A stretch of DNA of 64,000 bases from Anaerohabitans sp964387285 (GTDB lineage: Bacteria; Zhuqueibacterota; Zhuqueibacteria; Residuimicrobiales; Residuimicrobiaceae): the NCBI GenBank assembly GCA_964387285.1, contig CAYLWO010000003.1, positions 62,001-126,000 on the forward strand. Direction: 5' to 3'. Positions 44,328 through 53,738 of this stretch are shown one piece after another. The position numbers were made by a program, and so were the translations under genes. How positions within the stretch are numbered: the first letter of the stretch is position 1; each line of letters begins with the position of its first letter. The notes beneath the pieces are model-generated. The model made no database searches. It was not told the origin of the DNA and saw nothing but the letters and a program-made list of their open reading frames with translations.

Positions 44328-46976
44328 ATGAAAAGTTTTATTTTTTTTCTGAACCTGCTGCTTCTGGTTTCTCCTCTGGTATCGCAGGACTTGCTTTATC
44401 GCAATCCAAGAGCGCCGGTCGAACAGCGCGTCGCTGATCTGCTTTCCAGAATGACGCTTGAGGAAAAACTCTGGCAATTGTTCATGATCCCCGGCGGACT
44501 GGAACCGGACAACAGCAAATATAAAAACGGCATCTTTGGTCTGCAGGTGGCGACTCGCGGAACCTCATCCGGCGTGTCAGAACAATTGCTGCGCTATGAA
44601 GGAAGCAGTACCGCAAGCGCGGTCGCAAATGAGATAAACGCTCTGCAGCGCTGGTTTGTTCAGGAAACCAGACTGGCTATTCCCATTATCCCTTTCGATG
44701 AAGCGTTGCACGGTCTGGTTAGAGACGGCGCAACGGCGTTCCCCCAGGCTATCGCGCTGGCCGCAACCTGGAATCCGGAACTCGTGCATCAGGTCGCGAT
44801 GGCCATTGCCAAAGAAACCCGCAGCCGGGGCATCCGACAGGTTCTTTCCCCGGTTGTCAATATGGCCACCGATGTGCGTTGGGGACGCGTCGAAGAGACC
44901 TATGGGGAGGATCCGCTTTTATGCACGGCCATGGCGTTGGCGTTTGTTACGGCTTTCGAACAGAACGGCATCATTACCACGCCCAAACATTTTGTCGCTA
45001 ATGTCGGCGACGGCGGACGCGACAGTTATCCGGTTTATCTCTCAGAACGATTGCTTGCGCAGTTGCATTTTCCGCCCTTTAAAGCCTGCTTTCAACAAGG
45101 CGGTTCCCGATCCGTGATGACCTCGTACAATTCCCTGAATGGCATGCCTTGCTCTGCGCAGGATTGGTTGCTAAACCAAAAGCTCAAAAAAGAGTGGGGT
45201 TTCGACGGATTTGTCATGGCTGATGCCGGCGCCGTGCCCGGTATGACGGATCTCCACGGCATCACCCGGAATTACCCCCAATCAGCGACGCTGGCTCTGA
45301 ACAACGGCTTGGATGTCATTTTTCAAACGGATTACAGTCATTTCAAACTGTTATTTGATTCCACTAGTAAAAACATCGATGCCAGGATCATTGATGCGGC
45401 TGTCAGCCGTGTGCTCAAGGTCAAGTTTGAACTCGGCTTGTTTGAAAATCCTTATTGTGATCCGGCTGAAGCTGATCGTCTGAATGCGCATCCTGCTCAC
45501 CGGGAGTTGGCGAAAAAAGCTGCATTGGAATCCATTGTCCTGCTTAAAAACAAAAATCGTCTGCTTCCTTTACAGAAGCATTATGCCAAAATTGCCGTTA
45601 TCGGCGTTGATGCGCAACAAGCCAGGCTGGGCGGCTACAGTGGCCCGGGCGTTAACAAGATCAGCATTCTGGACGGCATAAAAAATTGTGTGGACGATAA
45701 AACGGTAATTCAATATCATCCGGGATGCGGCAGACAATCGGTCAAATATGTAACTGTTCCCAGTAGAAATCTTACCTGTATATCGGATGGTAAAAAACAG
45801 GATGGCCTGCGGGCTGACTATTTTGACAACATTGAATTACAGGCGCCGGCGGCTTTTACCCGAGTTGATCCTGTTATCGATTTCAGCTGGACCTTGTTTT
45901 CACCGCGACCGGATAAACTGGAAAGGGATTGGTATTCGGTGCGTTGGTCCGGCACGCTCCTGGCGCCGCAAACCGGGAAATTTAAAATCGGACTGCAAGG
46001 CAATGATGGGTATCGACTCTATATCGATGACCGGTTGTTGATTGACCATTGGGAAAAGGTCGGCTATCAAACTCGGCTGGTTGATTTTGATTTTGTGCAG
46101 AACCGGGCGTATCGCATCAAGGTCGAATTTTTTGAAGGCCGCGGCAATGCGCATCTCAACCTGGTCTGGAATCTAGGCGTCAAGGATGATCATGAGCAAA
46201 CCATCGCTGAGGCGGTCCAACTCGCTGCCAGCAGTGATCTGGCCATCGTTGTGCCCGGAATTGAAGAGGGCGAATTCCGGGACCGGGCGTTACTCGGTCT
46301 TCCGGGTTATCAGGAGGAACTAATCAAACAGGTGGCTGGTACAGGAAAACCGGTGGTGGTCGTATTGGTGGCCGGCAGCGCGGTGACCATGTCGAACTGG
46401 CTGGACCAGGCAGATGCGGTTCTGGACGTCTGGTATCCCGGAGAACAAGGCGGCCATGCGGTTGCGGACGTGCTGTTTGGCCGTTATAATCCGGCCGGAC
46501 GACTGCCCATCACTTTTCCTCAGCACGAAGCGCAATTGCCGCTTTATTATAATCACGCTCCGACCGGACGAGGCGATGACTATGTCAATCTTACCGGCGA
46601 GCCGCTGTTTCCGTTTGGCTATGGTTTGAGTTATAGTGAATTTGTTTACGCTCGTTTGCAAATCGATTTGCTGAAAGACAGTGTGCGCGTTGCCTGTGAT
46701 ATTGCCAACGCCGGCGGCATGGACGGCGATGAGGTGGTGCAGTTGTACATCAAGGATATGTGCTCTTCAATGGTCCGTCCGGTGATCGAACTCGCTGATT
46801 TTAAACGCGTCCATATTAAAGCGGGACAGCGTAGGACTGTTGTCTTTCGATTGCCTCCGGCTGCCTTCAGCCTTATTGATGAAACTTTATCTCCAATACT
46901 GGAAAGGGGAGAATATAAAATTTTGCTGGGCCGTTCCAGCCGGGATATCCGTTTGTCGGGTAAAGTTGTTTTATGA
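44328..46976 (+). CDS. GH3 beta-glycosidase with inserted PA14 domain
   Basis: 882 aa from the ATG at 44328, four bases after the previous stop; the longer frame from 44199 overlaps that gene and lacks a leader. Signal peptide MKSFIFFLNLLLLVSPLVSQ. The N-terminal barrel starts with VADLLSRMTLEEKLWQL and contains KHFVAN and the nucleophile Asp299 in FVMADAGA. The alpha/beta sandwich has AALESIVLLKNKNRLLPL and is interrupted by a PA14 domain at about 492-614 (LRADYFDN to LNLVWNLG), which often shapes the active site or binds sugar. FPFGYGLSYSEF opens the fibronectin-III-like C-domain. Activity could be beta-glucosidase, beta-xylosidase or a related exo-activity. It probably acts in the periplasm or at the surface on oligosaccharides from this locus. 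Confidence 0.95.
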   Translation: MKSFIFFLNLLLLVSPLVSQDLLYRNPRAPVEQRVADLLSRMTLEEKLWQLFMIPGGLEPDNSKYKNGIFGLQVATRGTSSGVSEQLLRYEGSSTASAVANEINALQRWFVQETRLAIPIIPFDEALHGLVRDGATAFPQAIALAATWNPELVHQVAMAIAKETRSRGIRQVLSPVVNMATDVRWGRVEETYGEDPLLCTAMALAFVTAFEQNGIITTPKHFVANVGDGGRDSYPVYLSERLLAQLHFPPFKACFQQGGSRSVMTSYNSLNGMPCSAQDWLLNQKLKKEWGFDGFVMADAGAVPGMTDLHGITRNYPQSATLALNNGLDVIFQTDYSHFKLLFDSTSKNIDARIIDAAVSRVLKVKFELGLFENPYCDPAEADRLNAHPAHRELAKKAALESIVLLKNKNRLLPLQKHYAKIAVIGVDAQQARLGGYSGPGVNKISILDGIKNCVDDKTVIQYHPGCGRQSVKYVTVPSRNLTCISDGKKQDGLRADYFDNIELQAPAAFTRVDPVIDFSWTLFSPRPDKLERDWYSVRWSGTLLAPQTGKFKIGLQGNDGYRLYIDDRLLIDHWEKVGYQTRLVDFDFVQNRAYRIKVEFFEGRGNAHLNLVWNLGVKDDHEQTIAEAVQLAASSDLAIVVPGIEEGEFRDRALLGLPGYQEELIKQVAGTGKPVVVVLVAGSAVTMSNWLDQADAVLDVWYPGEQGGHAVADVLFGRYNPAGRLPITFPQHEAQLPLYYNHAPTGRGDDYVNLTGEPLFPFGYGLSYSEFVYARLQIDLLKDSVRVACDIANAGGMDGDEVVQLYIKDMCSSMVRPVIELADFKRVHIKAGQRRTVVFRLPPAAFSLIDETLSPILERGEYKILLGRSSRDIRLSGKVVL

Positions 46977-47008
46977 ATACAACCTCATGGTGTTGTGGAA
47001 CCGGTCAA

Positions 47009-47208
47009 ACGTCGCTCCGCGACGTGAATGATTACATGATATCTGGAACCGTGGGTTGAAACCCACGATTACCATCACCTGGCCGCTCCGCGATTAGCGA
47101 GTACTGCAAATCCTGTGGAATCCAATGGTCGCGGAGCGACCATTGCCGGTAGCCGGGCGTTTCAACGCCCGGAAAGGGAAAGCGAGCAGCCACGTCGCGT
47201 AGCGACGT
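47009..47208. repeat. Mirror-symmetric composite of six short palindromes
   Basis: Two palindrome types alternate. Type A is GTCGC-NNN-GCGAC: 47009-47025, a degenerate copy near 47082-47100, 47124-47144 and 47192-47208. Type B is centred on GTTGAAAC: 47050-47067 and, inverted, 47153-47172. The order A-B-A / A-B-A is symmetric about 47110, with the right half in opposite orientation. It fills the gap between the GH3 and transglutaminase-like genes. The form is like REPIN or MITE-type non-autonomous elements; no transposase gene is in the window. Confidence 0.75.
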
Positions 47209-47237
47209 ATGGAGAAAAAAATAATGCGGAAAGTAGA

Positions 47238-49484
47238 ATGAATTCAAAAAATAAAAGTAACTACCTGGTTGCGGTGATTTTTTTCCTTTGTACCGCAATG
47301 GTCCATGCGCAAGCTCCCCAATATCCTCCCGGCGTCAGAGGGAGCACACATGTGTTTCAGCCGGAGCAAGGGCCTTTTGCAGGAGACACCGGACTGGCGA
47401 AAACAACGGGTCATCGGATATCTGTTCAGAGCACATCGGTCGGCGGCTTGCTTGAATTGGATGCCTACATTCCGGCCAAGAACCATTTAGCTGTCAGGTT
47501 TGACCATCTTACACAAACCTTACAGACGCTCATATCTGAACCGGACAGTCTGTTTTCACAAACCGTGCAATCCGCCATTGCCAAAGCGCCGCGCTGGTTG
47601 CAGAATGATCTGCGTCACGTCTTTCGTTATTTGCGATCCGAGTACCAGGTGAAATGGGCGGACGCCATTTTAGCGGCTCAGGATCCCTATATTGATGAAG
47701 TGGCTTTTTGTATCGCACATTTGTCGCCGCAATATTTAATGTCCTCTTATGCGTACCCGCAGTTGCTCGCAGACAATGCCAGATTGATATATGAAAATGA
47801 CGCTTCCTTGTCTTTTGTGCGGGTTGTGGATTACGGTTCTTCACAGACCGATCCTGATTATTATTCCACGACGGTGTATCGCAAAGCCAGATATATCGAC
47901 ACCACCGAGGTCACGGTGCCTAAAGAAATTTATTATTGGTATATTGTGCATCCGAAAATTACCGATGAGATCCCTGCCTACATCAATCCCGATGTGGTAG
48001 AGGATAATTACTCGCATCGCAACAATATCACCACGGCCGCTAACGGTTTTTTTTGGCGTGATTTTTTATTTAATCGCAGCGATGCCGGTTATGCCAGCGT
48101 CAAAGACCTGCTTAAAAAATGCCGGGTTGTCTGGAATGCGTTTCCCAGTCCGCCTAATGCCGCACCCCATGCCATGGAGATGCTCAACCGCTGGATGGGC
48201 AGCAGTATGAAGTTTACCTCCAATGAAGAACGACCCCATCAGCCGGTGCGTATTTATCGCAAGCACATCGGTCGCTGCGGAGAAAACGGCGACCTGCGCG
48301 TGGCCATTGCCCGTTCAGCGCTGATTCCTGCGGCCAGCGTCGCATCCTATTCCACTGATCATGTCTGGGATGAGTTCTGGGAAGAAAAATGGATTCATTG
48401 GGATGATGCCATCAATACTCCTTTCATGTATGTTGATGATTGGAAAAAACAATTCGGCACCGTGTTTAAATGGCGCAGCGACGGTTTTCTTTTTCCTGTG
48501 ACCGAAAGATATGCCAGAGATTATTGCACTTTGCATATTTATGCCGTCGATGCTCAGGATCGTCCCATTGACGGGGCTCGCGTTATCTTATATACCGCAG
48601 GTCTGGACAACACCATGTGGTTTGATACCTACGGCACGACGGATCTGGACGGCAAGGTCAGTTTCGTACTCGGCGTCGGCCGCAGTTATTCAGCGCGGAT
48701 GAGTTGTGATCTGGGCTCAGTGCCGGAAAGCAGCGAACTGATGCTGCAGGTTGTCTCTGAAACAGAGGATGGCCGGGAGTATCTGGCGGTGATGAGAACC
48801 AAGTCGGCCAGGCCCTCTCTGCTTTGGCATGAGCACGCACAGCCGGTTTTTAGTCAAAATTCTTTTTCTCTGGATATCGATGTGACGATAGAGGATCAGA
48901 TACTGCGCGGCGCTGATCCGTTCGATGATCTGGATCAGAATGCCTGGCATTTTGTCGCACAAAGCAAAGGCAAATGCAACTTTATCGTGATGAATGAATC
49001 CGAGTATGACCAATATCTGGCCTGCGGAGAGATCACCGGCTATAATGCATTGCAGCGCATCGATTCGTTGGCCAGCAATTTTTCTTTTGACGGTTCATCT
49101 GATTTAATCTTTCTCTGGGATAATTCTGCTGCTTTACATACGGCTCAACATATAAAAGGCGCATTTAGGCTTTATGCCGCAGCCGATCCGTCTATCCAAA
49201 AGGTTTCCATTTTATCGAATTATCCCAATCCCTATCGTCCTGAAAGCGGCCAGACCAGCATTCAATTCCAATTGCCTGTTAAAGCAAAAACCGAGGTGTC
49301 GATTTTTAATATTTTGGGGCAAAAAGTCATTACTTTAATCGATGCAGAATTATATGCTGGTTCGCACAAGGTCCTGTGGAATGGCCAGGACCGGAATGAC
49401 GTCTGGGTCGGCTCGGGCGTGTATTTTGCCCGAGTGCGGACTCTTCAAGGCGAGTGCAGTCAAAAAATGCTTGTCATTCATTGA
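47238..49484 (+). CDS. Transglutaminase-like secreted protein with T9SS sorting domain
   Basis: 748 aa from the ATG at 47238; the frame continues upstream only through the palindromic repeats. Signal peptide ends near TAMVHAQ. A transglutaminase-like core has Cys347 in GRCGENGD, His375 in TDHVWDEFW and Asp389/Asp390 in WIHWDDA, a complete Cys-His-Asp triad. About 80 residues later an Ig-like region follows (VYALDAQDRPIDGARV-like phrase near 425). Residues about 660-748 form a sorting domain with NYPNPYRPESG, FNILGQKVITLI and GVYFARVRTLQG. Bacterial relatives are often cysteine proteases or amidases rather than cross-linkers. Export to the surface through T9SS is predicted. Its link to glycan use is only positional. 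Confidence 0.87.
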   Translation: MNSKNKSNYLVAVIFFLCTAMVHAQAPQYPPGVRGSTHVFQPEQGPFAGDTGLAKTTGHRISVQSTSVGGLLELDAYIPAKNHLAVRFDHLTQTLQTLISEPDSLFSQTVQSAIAKAPRWLQNDLRHVFRYLRSEYQVKWADAILAAQDPYIDEVAFCIAHLSPQYLMSSYAYPQLLADNARLIYENDASLSFVRVVDYGSSQTDPDYYSTTVYRKARYIDTTEVTVPKEIYYWYIVHPKITDEIPAYINPDVVEDNYSHRNNITTAANGFFWRDFLFNRSDAGYASVKDLLKKCRVVWNAFPSPPNAAPHAMEMLNRWMGSSMKFTSNEERPHQPVRIYRKHIGRCGENGDLRVAIARSALIPAASVASYSTDHVWDEFWEEKWIHWDDAINTPFMYVDDWKKQFGTVFKWRSDGFLFPVTERYARDYCTLHIYAVDAQDRPIDGARVILYTAGLDNTMWFDTYGTTDLDGKVSFVLGVGRSYSARMSCDLGSVPESSELMLQVVSETEDGREYLAVMRTKSARPSLLWHEHAQPVFSQNSFSLDIDVTIEDQILRGADPFDDLDQNAWHFVAQSKGKCNFIVMNESEYDQYLACGEITGYNALQRIDSLASNFSFDGSSDLIFLWDNSAALHTAQHIKGAFRLYAAADPSIQKVSILSNYPNPYRPESGQTSIQFQLPVKAKTEVSIFNILGQKVITLIDAELYAGSHKVLWNGQDRNDVWVGSGVYFARVRTLQGECSQKMLVIH

Positions 49485-49591
49485 AATACCGTAGTATATT
49501 TAATGTACCCCAGAGATTGCCCAAAAAGTAATACAACCGTTTCATTCTGAGTATCTTATGACATAAATGCCATGATTACCAAAATAACACG

Positions 49592-49661
49592 AAAACCATG
49601 TCATTGCGATCGAAGGAACGGTTGCTGACAAGGTGGCTGTTCTACTCTGGAGTGAAGCAAT
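49592..49661. repeat. Dispersed intergenic repeat, copy 1
   Basis: About 70 bp, sharing an 18-nt left end (AAAACCATGTCATTGCGA), a central GCTGACAA and a 15-nt right end (CTGGAGTGAAGCAAT) with the copy at 56038. The ends carry ATTGC...GCAAT as short inverted termini. The rest of the 49485-49746 gap shows no gene. Confidence 0.8.
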
Positions 49662-49746
49662 TCCTAGTACATCAAAGTGTTATTAGAAGACCGCTACAGC
49701 GATATATGGTAACATATATTTTCGTTTCATTCAGATTGGGAAGAAT

Positions 49747-51267
49747 ATGATAAGCAATTTTAAATGGTCTATGGTAAAGCGATTTTTGTTTTTTGTAATT
49801 GCCCTGAATGTTCTCTCCTGCAGTAAAAAAACGGATGTTGTCGAGCCCAGGGAAAAAATACTGGCCAAGATCGGGAGCGCGACCATCTCTGTTGATGAAT
49901 TTATTCGCCGTGCAGAATATACCGTGCGTCCTCCGTACTGCCGGGGAAATCAGAATCTCGATAAAAAAATCGTCATGAATTCGTTGATCGCGGAAAAGCT
50001 TTTTTCCATTGAAGCCGGCGACACCAACAGCTTTATCCAATCAGATCGGGTGCAACGCCATTTGCAGGGCAGGAAAGAGCAAAACATGCGTCAATTGCTC
50101 TATGAACAGGAAGCGCGCAACAAGGCGGTCATCGATACGGCTCAGGCCGTCAAAACCGCCAGGGTGGCGGGAAGAAAATACAGAATCTTTTATTTTAGCG
50201 CATCGGACAGCGCCAGAATGGAACATATTAAGGATGAGATCCTTGCCACCGGCGCCTTTGAAAGCGTTTATTTTAAAGTCACGGGACTGGACACCCTGCC
50301 GCAACGGGAGGTCGAGTGGTCAAAACAGGAGCACGACAAAATACTGGATTCGCTTTTTTCCGCGCCTTTACAAAAAAATCAAGTGGTCGGTCCCATCAAG
50401 ATCAGCAATCAGCAATATATGTTGATCAAGGTAAACGGCTGGATTGACCGTCCGGCCATTACCCAGTCCATGTCCCAGGAAAGGTGGCGCAATATTACGG
50501 ACGAATTTACCGAACGCGCCTCGACAAAATTGTATGATGATTTCATCCGTAAGGTTATGAAATCTAAAAAGATCGAATTTAATCCGAGCACCATGTACAA
50601 GATCATTGATTTGATGGGCCCCAGGTATTTTAAAACCGCTGAGGAAAAGGCCAGAATACAAGAGCAGTCCCTGGAAAAGCAGGTGGACGACCGTAGCGAG
50701 AATGCCGAGCTGGCAAAAGCCATGGAGCAGTTATATGATGAACCCTTTTTCAAGGTTGACAACCAGGTGTGGACTGTCAAAATGTTCACCGATGAGTTGA
50801 TGGTGCATCCGCTGGTTTTTCGCGAACAAAAATTTCCAAAGCAGGAATTTGGCAAGCAGCTGCAACTCGCCATCATGGATATGGTTCGGGATCGATTTTT
50901 GGCCGAAATCGCCTATGAGCGCGGCTATGATCGGATTAACGTAGTGCAACGCAATGTCAATATGTTCAAGGACAACATCAATTACCAATATCAAAAAACC
51001 AGATACTTGCATGGCGTGGTGCCGGACACGGTCGCTGAAATGAATTATATCCCGCTGATCGAAAAATATCTCAATCCCTATGTGGATTCGTTACAACGAA
51101 AATATTCGGATCAAATCTATGTGGATGTTGCGGCGTTTAACGAAATTCGACTCACTCGCATCGATCTCAGCGTGACTCAGGAAAACGTGCCGTTCCCGCA
51201 AATGGTGCCGTCCTTCCCATTGGTCACGACCGACAACGCACTGGATTACGGCCATAAAATGAAATAG
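49747..51267 (+). CDS. Parvulin-like lipoprotein, second SurA/PpiC relative
   Basis: 506 aa with lipobox LNVLSC (Cys25), so predicted to be lipid-anchored in the envelope. The region after it, ILAKIGSATISVDEFIRRAEYTV, is the usual opening of SurA/PrsA-type chaperones. A helical part up to about 155 is followed by a parvulin-like segment (YRIFYFSASDSARMEHIKDEIL to VGPIKISNQQYMLIKVNGW, about 140-240), with poor conservation of catalytic positions. A second helical half ends near 430. The start at 49747 has GGGAAG close upstream; 49771 is an alternative giving a shorter leader. It resembles the protein at 17839 in size and layout. Such chaperones could help fold the many large exported proteins of this region. 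Confidence 0.75.
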   Translation: MISNFKWSMVKRFLFFVIALNVLSCSKKTDVVEPREKILAKIGSATISVDEFIRRAEYTVRPPYCRGNQNLDKKIVMNSLIAEKLFSIEAGDTNSFIQSDRVQRHLQGRKEQNMRQLLYEQEARNKAVIDTAQAVKTARVAGRKYRIFYFSASDSARMEHIKDEILATGAFESVYFKVTGLDTLPQREVEWSKQEHDKILDSLFSAPLQKNQVVGPIKISNQQYMLIKVNGWIDRPAITQSMSQERWRNITDEFTERASTKLYDDFIRKVMKSKKIEFNPSTMYKIIDLMGPRYFKTAEEKARIQEQSLEKQVDDRSENAELAKAMEQLYDEPFFKVDNQVWTVKMFTDELMVHPLVFREQKFPKQEFGKQLQLAIMDMVRDRFLAEIAYERGYDRINVVQRNVNMFKDNINYQYQKTRYLHGVVPDTVAEMNYIPLIEKYLNPYVDSLQRKYSDQIYVDVAAFNEIRLTRIDLSVTQENVPFPQMVPSFPLVTTDNALDYGHKMK

Positions 51268-51311
51268 CCTGTGTATTGCGCATAAATCCTTTCAAATTTC
51301 AAGGGATGATT

Positions 51312-53738
51312 ATGAAACGTCTCTTTTCCCTGTTCCTTTGTTTACCAACGTTGTTCACTTGTTCGAGTTTCGGCGGCAAGATCACACTGCAATCAGATGC
51401 GTTGCAGCTTTCTTTAAATGCGCAAGGCCAGGTGGTTGCGCTGCGCGATCCAGCCGCCGGCATCAACTATCTTGCCAAGAATCACCCTGCGCCTTTGTTA
51501 TCCGTTCGTGTGCACGGGCAAGTTCTGCAACCGGATCGGGTTCGCCGGCATAAAGATCAGCTGATTCTTGATTTTGAAAAAGTCACGACCATTTTCATCC
51601 GTACGATCGAACACGACCGTTATATCACTTTTGCGGTTGATTCGGCGACAAATGCAGAACAGATTGAATTAGTCATCTGGGGTCCCTATCCGACTACTCT
51701 TGGCGAGGTTGTCGGTGAAACCGTAGGCGTGGTGCAAGGCAAGGAATACGCCCTCGCGATTCAGGCTCTTAATCCCAAAACCATCGGTGGTTATCCCTGG
51801 AACGATAACGATTGTATGCCGCAGATCGATATCTTTGACCAGAAGGATCTGTCGGATATGAAGGAAGATGGCAAGCGTTATGTGCTGTATCGCGTGGAGG
51901 CGGCCAAACCGGACAGCTTTGGCAGCACGCTACAGGCTTATTGCCGCAATCGCAACAGTGAGCGCATGATCCAAAATTTGGACCACGAACAATATCTGGC
52001 TTCGGCCTATGCTGACGGCGGCATCATCGGTTCCCGGATTGCGCTTTTTGGCTGTACGGTAAAGGATGTCCTGCCGACCCTAGCCGCTATTGAAATCAAT
52101 GAAAATTTGCCCCATCCGCAGATCGATGGACAATGGGGTAAAACAGCCCCGACTGCTTCTGCCGCCTATCTGATAATGGAATTTGGCGAACAAAATATTG
52201 AACAGGCGCTGGCCATTACTAAAAAAGCCGGTCTGCGCTATCTCTACCATCCCGAGCCTTTTGAAACCTGGGGGCATTTTGTTCTGCGGAAAAACATGTT
52301 CCCGAACGGAGTGGCCGGCCTGCGGCGTTGTGTTCAGGCGGCCGAGCAAGCCGGAATCATGCTTGGCGTACATACTCTGTCCAATTTTATTACTCCGAAT
52401 GATTCCTATGTGACGCCGGTTCCTGATAAAAGATTGGCCAAAATAGGCGCAACACAATTGGAAAACGACATTGATGCACAACAAACCGATATCCCGGTTC
52501 ACTCGCCCGAACTGTTCAAACCGTCCAAAGGCGACAATCTCAAAACGGTTGTGATCGATGATGAATTGGTGCAATATGCCAGGGTCAGTGAGCAAGCACC
52601 CTGGACGTTACTGCAGTGCAAGAGGGGCGCCTTCGCTACGCGTCCAGGCGCGCATTTAAAGGCTGCGGCTGTAGCCAAATTGGCAGATCACGGCTACAAG
52701 GTGTTTCTAAGCAACGCAGAGTTATCCATCGAGATGGCGGAACGTATTGCTGATCTCTTTAACGCCACGGGCTTGAGACAAATTTCCTTTGACGGATTGG
52801 AAGGCAATCGCTCCACCGCCATGGGCAACTATGGAGAAATTTTATTTACCACAGCCTGGTACGACAGGCTGGATGCAAAAATTCGACAGCATTATATTGC
52901 CGATGCCAGCCGCACCACGCACTATTTTTGGCATATCTATACGCGTATGAACTGGGGCGAACCCTGGTATGCGGGATTTCGCGAAAGCCAGACCGAATAT
53001 CGTTTACGGAATCAACCCTATTTCAAGCGCAACCTCATGCCGGCCATGTTGGGCTGGTTTCAGATGAAACCGGAGACCAGTCTGGAAGACATGGAATGGA
53101 TGTTGGCGCGCTCTGCGGGTTTTCATGCCGGATTCGGTCTCGTAGTCCATGAGGCTGCGCTGCAACAAAATGGCGAGGCGGAGCAGATACTGCAAAGCAT
53201 TGCGCAATGGGAAAAAGCGCGCATGGCCCTTGCGTTTTCGGAAGAGCAAAAGTCAAGAATGCAAAATGTGAAAAATGAATTTCATCTGCAAGCGGTGAAC
53301 GATCATGAATGGCGACTGACGCCGATTCATTCCTACAAGCTGCAGCATGAGAATGTCCGCCAACCTGGCGAGCCGCGACAATCGACGCTTACATTTGTCG
53401 CTTCCTCTCATCACCAACAGGTCGAATTTCTGCTTACAGCAGACGGCAGCGGGGCGGAAAACATCGGCCTCGAAATCGATGGTTCTCCTCGCACGCGGCT
53501 GCCGGTCACGCTTCGAGATGGACAGGTGCTGCGGTATCGTGGAGGCAACAAGGCTATGCTGTTAAGTAAAAACTGGGAAAAATTGCAGGACGTTTCAGTT
53601 AATCCTGATCTGTTTAGTCTTGCGCAAGGTGAACACACAGTGTCCATTTCCTGTGCTTTTAAAAACACCGATGCCGGTCGCGTGAAATTGGAACTCAGAG
53701 TCTTGGACAACAGTGAAAAGGCAGCAAGGGGATTATGA
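51312..53738 (+). CDS. Secreted TIM-barrel-like protein, candidate glycosidase
   Basis: 808 aa from ATG 51312 (AAGGG lies 6 bases upstream). Leader MKRLFSLFLCLPTLFTC; the Cys could be lipidated but the lipobox is weak. Residues about 23-200 are a beta-sandwich (ITLQSDALQLSLNAQGQVVAL...), as in mutarotase-like N-domains of glycosidases. From about 270 a barrel-like region has YLYHPEPFETWGHF, FPNGVAGLRRCVQAAEQAGIMLGVHTL, QISFDGLEG and YTRMNWGEPWY, the layout of retaining alpha-glycosidases such as GH36-like enzymes. No CAZy family can be assigned by eye. A beta-rich C-domain follows (about 650-808). Its stop overlaps the DUF4838 start as ATGA, so both are probably translated together. Activity on the locus glycan is inferred. 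Confidence 0.7.
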   Translation: MKRLFSLFLCLPTLFTCSSFGGKITLQSDALQLSLNAQGQVVALRDPAAGINYLAKNHPAPLLSVRVHGQVLQPDRVRRHKDQLILDFEKVTTIFIRTIEHDRYITFAVDSATNAEQIELVIWGPYPTTLGEVVGETVGVVQGKEYALAIQALNPKTIGGYPWNDNDCMPQIDIFDQKDLSDMKEDGKRYVLYRVEAAKPDSFGSTLQAYCRNRNSERMIQNLDHEQYLASAYADGGIIGSRIALFGCTVKDVLPTLAAIEINENLPHPQIDGQWGKTAPTASAAYLIMEFGEQNIEQALAITKKAGLRYLYHPEPFETWGHFVLRKNMFPNGVAGLRRCVQAAEQAGIMLGVHTLSNFITPNDSYVTPVPDKRLAKIGATQLENDIDAQQTDIPVHSPELFKPSKGDNLKTVVIDDELVQYARVSEQAPWTLLQCKRGAFATRPGAHLKAAAVAKLADHGYKVFLSNAELSIEMAERIADLFNATGLRQISFDGLEGNRSTAMGNYGEILFTTAWYDRLDAKIRQHYIADASRTTHYFWHIYTRMNWGEPWYAGFRESQTEYRLRNQPYFKRNLMPAMLGWFQMKPETSLEDMEWMLARSAGFHAGFGLVVHEAALQQNGEAEQILQSIAQWEKARMALAFSEEQKSRMQNVKNEFHLQAVNDHEWRLTPIHSYKLQHENVRQPGEPRQSTLTFVASSHHQQVEFLLTADGSGAENIGLEIDGSPRTRLPVTLRDGQVLRYRGGNKAMLLSKNWEKLQDVSVNPDLFSLAQGEHTVSISCAFKNTDAGRVKLELRVLDNSEKAARGL

